A stretch of DNA of 64,000 nucleotides from the NCBI GenBank assembly GCA_034440615.1, contig JAOTOM010004749.1, positions 62,001-126,000 of the forward strand. Direction: 5' to 3'. Below, piece by piece: positions 57,345 to 64,000 of the stretch (position 1 is the stretch's first letter; every line of letters starts with the position of its first letter). The translations under genes were made by a program, and so were the position numbers. Under the pieces are notes generated by a model. That model made no database searches. It was not told the DNA's origin and saw nothing but the letters and a program-made list of their open reading frames with translations. Origin of the DNA: Ashinkailepas kermadecensis. Its lineage: Eukaryota; Arthropoda; Thecostraca; Neolepadidae.

Positions 57345-58565
57345 GCCGCGTGCACTGCAGCGGCCGCCAGGATCACCAGCACATCGTCACACTGCAGCGG
57401 CCGCCAGGATCACCGAAACATCGTCACAATGCAGCGGCCGCCAGGATCACCGGAACATCGTCACACTGCAGCGGCCGCCAGGATCACCAGCACATCGTCA
57501 CACTGCAGCGGCCGCCAGGATCACGGACACGTCGTCACAATGCAGCGGCCGCCAGGATCACGGACACGTCGTCACAATGCAGCGGCCGCCAGGATCACGG
57601 ACACGTCGTCACAATGCAGCGGCCGCCAGGATCACCAGCACATCGTCACACTGCAGCGGCCGCCAGGATCACGGACACGTCGTCACAATGCAGCGGCCGC
57701 CAGGATCACCGGACACGTCGTCACAATGCAGCGGCCGCCAGGATCACGGGCACATAGTCACACTGCAGCGGCCGCCAGGATCACGGGCACATCGTCACAC
57801 TGCAGCGGCCGCCAAGATCACGGACACGTCGTCACACTGCAGCGGCCGCCAGGATCACCGGAACATCGGCACACTGCAGCGGCCGCCAGGATCACGGACA
57901 CGTCGTCACAATGCAGCGGCCGCCAGGATCACCAGCACATCGTCACACTGCAGCGGCCGCCAGGATCACGGACACGTCGTCACAATGCAGCGGCCGCCAA
58001 GATCACCGGACACATCGTCACACTGCAGCGGCCGCCAAGGATCACCAGCACATCGCCACACTGCAGCGGCCGCCAGGATCACGGACACGTCGTCACAATG
58101 CAGCGGCCGCCAGGATCACGGGCACGTCGTCACAATGCAGCGGCCGCCAGGATCACGGGCACATCGTCACACTGCAGCGGCCGCCAGGATCACCGGCACA
58201 TCGTCACACTGCAGCGGCCGCCAGGATCACCGGAACATCGTCACACTGCAGCGGCCGCCAGGATCACCGGAACATCGGCACACTGCAGCGGCCGCCAGGA
58301 TCACGGACACGTCGTCACACTGCAGCGGCCGCCAGGATCACCGGAACATCGGCACACTGCAGCGGCCGCCAGGATCACGGACACGTCGTCACAGTGCAGC
58401 GGCCGCCAGGATCGCAGGCACATCGTCACACTGCAGCGGCCGCCAGGATCATGGGCACATCGTCACACTACAGCGGCCGCCAGGATCACGGGCACATCGT
58501 CACACTGCAGCGGCCGCCAGGATCACCGGCACATCGTCACACTGCAGCGGCCGCCAAGATCACGG
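57345..58565 (+). repeat. 37-bp minisatellite with a NotI site per unit, about 33 copies
   Basis: Units are GCAGCGGCCGCCAGGATCAC, then a variable GGACACGTCGTCACAAT or CGGAACATCGTCACACT. GCGGCCGC is kept in nearly every unit. The step of 37 rotates the frame, giving three overlapping false ORFs. Confidence 0.96.
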
Positions 58566-59699
58566 GCCTGCCGGTGGGCGCCGGACCCAGGTGTAGGGTG
58601 ATGGCCGGCGACGGCGAACGCAACGGCGAGACGCAGACAGAGCTCAAGGGCACGGCATTAAAGACGGAGCTCATGGAGAGATCATGCGAGACGGAGATTC
58701 TGACGAGCGACAAGCCGACACCGTGTGTCGCAGCCTCTCCTACCGCCAGGAGTGGTCTGTGCCGACGCCGTCTTCGCTGCACCTCGTGTCACGAGTCTGA
58801 CGTTATCGCTACGCCTCGTGTGACGGGTCTGACGCCATCGCCGCACTTAGTGTGACGCGTCTGACGCCAGCGTGGTGCATCCGGACCGTCTTCCGGCCGA
58901 CGGCGGGCCCACCTCGACATCAGGTCGAGCCGTCGTGTGACGCGACGCCGCTGCCATTTGCACACGGGGCCGCGTCGGCTGTACACCGATCGTACACAGA
59001 TATTCCACGCGCCGAGGGCGTCGTCGACGTGCCCAATCTGATTGACATGGCTTCAGGTCGGCACGACAGGTAATGGCACGGCCGGCCGGCGCAACCGACC
59101 CACTAATTACGCCGCAGGTGTCGCAATTTACACCGTAATAAGCGGGTACGGGGCGCGCAGCAAGCAAAACACAACCGCATCGCACTGCAGGGGACATATT
59201 CGAAATTCACGGCCCATAGCGGCAGCCGTTAATCCAGCGGGCACTGCAAAGCTGCAATACATTACGGGACGCCGAGTTTCTGTTTATATTTGTATGCCAA
59301 CGTTGAATAAGTGTAATTATGATCGGGGTTTACGTTAAACGGCCCGGGAGAGTTACGATCGCACCTACCGCTTTGCAATGCGGTCCGAGATGGCCACACT
59401 CAGAACGTGCATGGCATCAAGCCGGGTGACGGAGGTCCGGTCGCGTGCCCGTGGTGCTCGCCGGCGGCCGCACAACTGTGCAGCAGGTCACCAGAACATG
59501 ACCGCATCGTCGTGTGGCACACGCCGCAAAAACCCGCCCGCTGCTGCGGTCGGCGACCCCTCAATCTCGGCCGACCCGCGCGCCGGCCGCTTTTGTAATA
59601 ACTCCAATGATTGTTTCATAAAATATGGATCCAATAATACGGGCCAGCACGCAACAGCGCCGCTGCCGCCGCCGCCACGGAACGACAGACGGCATTCCT

Positions 59700-59860
59700 C
59701 GGAAGCGAGTACGGGGCGGGCAAGCAGGCGGGCAGGCAGGCGAGCAGACAGGCGAGCAGACAGGCAGACAGGCAGACAGGCAGGCAGGCAGGACGGCGGA
59801 CGGACGGACGGACGGACGGACGGACGGACGGACGGGTGGACAGGCAGGCAGGCGGGCAGC
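59700..59860 (+). repeat. (GCAG/GACG)n microsatellite
   Basis: GGCAGGCAGGCGAGCAGACAG-like units grade into (GGAC)n at about 59800-59835. Confidence 0.9.
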
Positions 59861-60737
59861 TTGCCCAGCCATGTAACTTTCCAAGGTTAAAACCGACCCA
59901 CAGGACGCGTTTAACAAACTCATCAGGGCCGGGGGCAAGGTCTCAAGTGGGGCGGCGGGATTACTTCGATGTGGCGCGGGAGGTCGCCCGACTAGCTCCG
60001 GGCAGACAGGGACGGGGTCGGCCTGGATAGCCTGGACGGCGCCACACTGGGATCAGCCGGAGAATCACGCCTGGACCGGCCCAGGGATCACGCCGGACCC
60101 AGCCGAGGAATCAAGCCAGGATTGTCCAAAGGATGGATGACATCTGGATCTGCTTCGGAATCATGCCATGGTCAACCGGAGAATCCCGCCAACATCAGTT
60201 TCGCGGTCAACGCCGGGATCAGTCGACAAATCACTGAGATCATCCGAGGTATCACGCCAGGATCAGACTACCGACCAGACCAGGATCAGACTACCGACCA
60301 GACCAGAATCAGGCCAGCGACCAGATCAGGATCATCCGAAAAAAATCACGCCAGGATCAGCTTCGAGTTAGCGCAGACATCTGACTTAGAATTGCATGTG
60401 AGCCAGACTCGGAATTACACTTGGCCTCATCGTTAACTTTCTCCATGACCAGCACGGCATCAGAGCGGGATCAGCCGCGTGCCGCGGACACCGATCTGTT
60501 CCCGACGGCGTGGCGACAGGCTCGGCTGCGGCCAGCCAGTTGGGCTCCATTAGCCACCCGTCTGACAAGGGTTGCCGGAGCACGTGAGCGTGTGATCGCG
60601 GCCGACATGATCATGCGCTACGTTCCTGCGCGTGGCCCGGAGCCGCCCGGCGCAACTAGACCGGCCCGCCACGGACACGGATCGCCACGGACGTGTGTCA
60701 GTCAGTGGCGGCCATCACAGTCGGGTCAGTGATGGCG

Positions 60738-61260
60738 GAAAACCAGCTGCAGCCCCCACCGTCAACAAACCAGCTGCAGCCCCCACCGTCAACAAACCAG
60801 CTGCCGCCCCCACCGTCAACAAACCAGCTGCCGCCCCCACCGTCAATAAACCAGCTACGATCTCTGCCGGCATTAGACCAGCTGCGATTTCCATCGTCAG
60901 CAAGCCAGCTGGGACTTTTAGCCTCAATAAACCAGCTGCGATTGGCATCATCAACAAACCAGCTGCGATCATCACCATCAAAAAGCAAGCCGCAATCGCC
61001 ACCCTCAGTAAACCAGCTGCGACCTACACCGTCAACAAACCAGCTACGACCTACACCGTCAACAAACCAGCTGCGACCTACACCGTCAACAAACCAGCTG
61101 CGACCTACACCATCAACAAACCAACTGTGACCATCACCGTCAGCTAACCAGCTACAGACCCACCGTCAGCAAACCAGCTGCCGCCCCCACCGTCAACAAA
61201 CCAGCCGTGACCTACACCGTCAACAAACCAGCTGCGACTCCACTCTCAATAAACCAGCTG
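60738..61260 (+). repeat. 27-bp minisatellite, about 19 copies
   Basis: AACCAGCTGC, then CCCCCACCGTCAACA, steps by 27 bp (AACC at 60741, 60768 and 60795). Units diverge in the middle and reconverge. The in-frame step makes a false KPAAAPTVN-type ORF. Confidence 0.93.
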
Positions 61261-61649
61261 AGATCGCCATGATCAGGTCAACTGGTCAGAAAACCATCTT
61301 CGGCTTTCACCGGAAACAAACCAGCTGTCTACCGCCGTCAGTAAATCAGCCACAGTTCACCACGTAGCTGGACAGCGCGGTCAGCAAACCAGCTGCAGTC
61401 CACCAGCTAGTTGGACAGCGCAGTCCGCAAACCAGCTACAGTTCACCAGTTGGGGAGCACTCGTCGATACAACACAATGCAAGATCCACACGGGTAGATC
61501 GGCCGAACACGGCGAGCCTGCCTCACCACATTCCTGTTGCACTGATGTTGGAACCGGGCAGAACGGCTGCAGCCGCTTCGAAGAATGACACAATGCAGAT
61601 ATGGGGACATGCCATTGACATGACGACACACACGTCCAACATGTTGGAC

Positions 61650-62375
61650 TCGCGTGGCAAGGACGGCGACAGACGGTGCACTGACGGCGACGGCAAGGAC
61701 GGCGACGCTGCACGGACGGTGACAAGGGCGGCGACAGACGGTGCACTGACGGCGACGGCAAGGACGGCGACGCTGCACGGACGGTGACAAGGACGGCGAC
61801 AGACGGTGCACTGACGGCGACGGCAAGGACGGCGACGCTGCACGGACGGTGACAAGGGCGGCGACAGACGGTGCACTGACGGCGACGGCAAGGACGGCGA
61901 CGCTGCACGGACGGTGACAAGGACGGCGACAGACGGTGCACTGACGGCGACGGCAAGGACGGCGACGCTGCACGGACGGTGACAAGGACGGCGACAGACG
62001 GTGCACTGACGGCGACGGCAAGGACGGCGACGCTGCACGGACGGTGACAAGGACGGCGAGAGACGGTGCACTGACGGCGACGGCAAGGACGGCGACGCTG
62101 CACGGACGGTGACAAGGACGGCGAGAGACGGTGCACGACGGCGACGGCAAGGACGGCGACGCTGCACGGACGGTGACAAGGACGGCGAGAGACGGTGCAC
62201 GACGGCGACGGCAAGGACGGCGACGCGCACGGACGGTGACAGACGGTGCACTGACGGCGACGGCAAGGACGGCGACGCTGCACGGACGGTGACAAGGGCG
62301 GCGACAGACGGTGCACTGACGGCGACGGCAAGGACGGCGACGCTGCACGGACGGTGACAAGGGCGGCGACGATGC
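61650..62375 (+). repeat. 65-bp minisatellite, about 11 copies
   Basis: GGTGCACTGACGGCGACGGC, then AAGGACGGCGACGCTGCACG, then GACGGTGACAAGG, steps by 65 bp (CTGACGG at 61681, 61746, 61811 and 61876). Two copies lack CT in the GCACTGACGG block. Confidence 0.95.
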
Positions 62376-64000
62376 ACGGCTTCAGGACTGCATGGTCGGG
62401 GACAATAGCGGACAGAACGCCTGGCAACCTAGCGCAACTCGACTGCATTGACTGCCTTGTTGGCATTTCTGGGCGCGTCAAATGCCTTGAAACTCGACTG
62501 TCTTTTGTGTAGTTGGGATTTTTGGTTGCGTCAGCTGCCCGGTAACTCGGCTGACTTGGCTACCCGGAAAGACACAACCGCATTGCATCCAACCTTAGCA
62601 CGAATGCCAGGCATTCCAGAAATGTGTACGACCGATTTCGTCAATTTGACGCCGCGAAACGAAATTTGAGATCCGTTTGCCATTTTCGACAAAGGAGCTT
62701 GATTTCTGAGATGGTGCCTTCAATCTCGGCATAACCGCAATTAACTCTTCCGTTCCAGACGAAATTGGCTGCACTCCTGCCGAAATTGGCGGGCTCAGTC
62801 ATGTATTATGCTCAGTCATGTATTATGTATCTTACGCTTGAATGTATTACGACCAAGTGGCGACATGGAATAGATGGGACGGTATATCACGCCCCTTGCT
62901 CTAACAGTGACAGATGCCACACGGACGACCGTTCAGCGTGGTCTCTTACAGAACACTAACACAAGCGGATGGACCGACCAGCCCCGGGGCACGCTACAGG
63001 TCAAGTAGCATGACGTGTCAACATGTGACACGACGCCGGTTGAATATACACGACGAACTGCGGGGACACGACAAGTGTAGCCACAACCCATTGCTTTAAC
63101 ACAGATTGCGAGTTCTTCATATGGAATGCTGCAATGGAGGCTGGAGCAAATGAAATTAAAAGAAGAGGTCTAATTCTGAGCGAGGAAACCGAGACATGAC
63201 ACGCTGTAACAAGTCATTAAGGTTTCTAAAGCGTGACGATGGGGTCGGGAGGTGACCCGATCCGGGAGGTCGGGTCGCTGATTAAATATTCCAGTAGTTA
63301 GTAAATGTTCCAATAATAATAATAATACAACCTAAATTATTTTCGCAAATACACGGAAATGAATGCGCTTAGACATCACCCTCGCTGGTAAATATTCACA
63401 TCGACTAGCGTACGATTATGATGTGGTTTCCCGTTTTGCACAGTTACGCTTGTTTTCCGCCTCCTATCTGGAAGGACGAGATACAGATTATTTTCGGCGT
63501 TAGTGGAAGGTTTCAGAGACGCTAGTTTAGAAGGCGGGATACTGGCGAACTGATTACGGGACACTTGCTTATTGCTTTTAAAACCAGCACACCAGGACCA
63601 CCAGAATTAAGATGTCAAGTCATGTACAAAGCTGAACGTCCGCAAAGTGGAGACTGTAATCACGTGTACCTCAGCTACCGAGGGTGGAACTTTGTATACT
63701 TTTAGAAGGGCTAAAGCCTCCTCCAAAGCTGGCGTAACCCCTCTCAATAATTTAGGATTTTAACATGGGACCCTACGGAATGGGCCCTCCCAGCCGATTG
63801 AGGTCCTATTTCCTCCACGCATCGAGCCATCCAAATCATTTTGGAGAAGCTGCGCCCCTGCCAGCTATCTGAGAACAAGTGTTCAGGTCGACAATAATGT
63901 CATCGCAACTCGATACAAATTGTGATAATAACTAACAGATAATATTTGTGTCACGGGCTTATCATGTGACTGGCATGGATAGCAACTGGCGTTGCCTTTT

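Larger units (their letters stand above)
55769..64000 (-). other. tgo: Upstream tango intron (or 5' flank), no further exon found
   Basis: Exon A starts in phase 1, so an upstream exon ending in G|GT after the bHLH is required. I read the minus strand for the conserved ARNT bHLH strings (ERRRR.KM, KLTILRMAV, HMK.LRG) and found none. The region holds the arrays listed below. The stretches 56506-57340, 58600-59690, 59870-60720 and 62376-64000 show nothing recognisable beyond degenerate GGATCA-type repeats at 60020-60370. Confidence 0.6.

Noticed and set aside
57301..58855. Three overlapping ORFs of 314-431 codons
   Set aside because: Translations of the 37-bp array in rotating frames.
59353..59425. 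tRNA-Ala-like stretch (CCGCTTTGCAATGCGG)
   Set aside because: Anticodon loop would be eight bases and box A and box B are absent.
61381..62481. Ser/Pro/Arg-rich minus-strand ORFs up to 366 codons
   Set aside because: Three frames of the 65-bp array; composition follows the repeat.
55769..64000. Search for the tango bHLH exon
   Set aside because: No conserved bHLH string was found on the minus strand; the exon is probably outside the window, though a short divergent exon could be missed.

Overview
This window is nuclear DNA from an animal, most likely an arthropod. It holds one host gene that I can prove, the 3' two thirds of tango/ARNT (a bHLH-PAS transcription factor), on the minus strand from 55768 down to 31221. 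Its C-terminal tail ends in the DMLQML...FEDL form I know from insect Tango, which favours an arthropod. The many retrotransposons, the GC-rich minisatellites and the long introns suit a non-insect arthropod such as a crustacean, but the species is not determined by anything I can see.

Layout. Positions 1-31000 are a gene-poor field of nested mobile elements. They are: a CR1-group LINE with an intact SGNH-esterase ORF1 and a broken ORF2 (1-4262); copy A of a degenerate ~30-bp-periodic repeat family (4263-5030); a MITE (6009-6379); a pogo-like DNA transposon bounded by TA (6988-10838), whose transposase is split by a palindromic, Penelope-like foldback insertion with a 12-bp target duplication (9351-9778); a Penelope-like element tail (11896-12573); a hAT-like MITE with an 8-bp target duplication (13443-14119); copy B of the repeat family (14640-20100) carrying two nested insertions, an LTR retrotransposon (15147-17697) and a TTAA-flanked element (17730-18704); a second ~30-bp-periodic array (20101-20860 and 26330-27130) around a 5'-truncated I-clade LINE (21230-26245); then a 50-bp minisatellite (28767-29646).

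Positions 31221-55768 hold six tango exons. All five introns are GT-AG and the reading frame closes exactly across every junction. They encode PAS-A, PAS-B and a Pro/Ala/Gly/Gln-rich activation tail, about 513 residues plus stop. The bHLH exons are not visible in the window and should lie beyond 64000. The introns are dominated by minisatellites, two of which duplicate tango's own splice junctions (the acceptor of exon C and the donor of exon D). Positions 55769-64000 are upstream tango intron with more tandem arrays.

The elements are unrelated parasites rather than a pathway. Their nesting gives a relative order: repeat family first, then the LTR and TTAA insertions into copy B; pogo-like element first, then the foldback insertion. 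The only functional unit for the host is tango, the expected shared dimerisation partner of other bHLH-PAS proteins such as Single-minded, Trachealess, Similar/HIF and Spineless.
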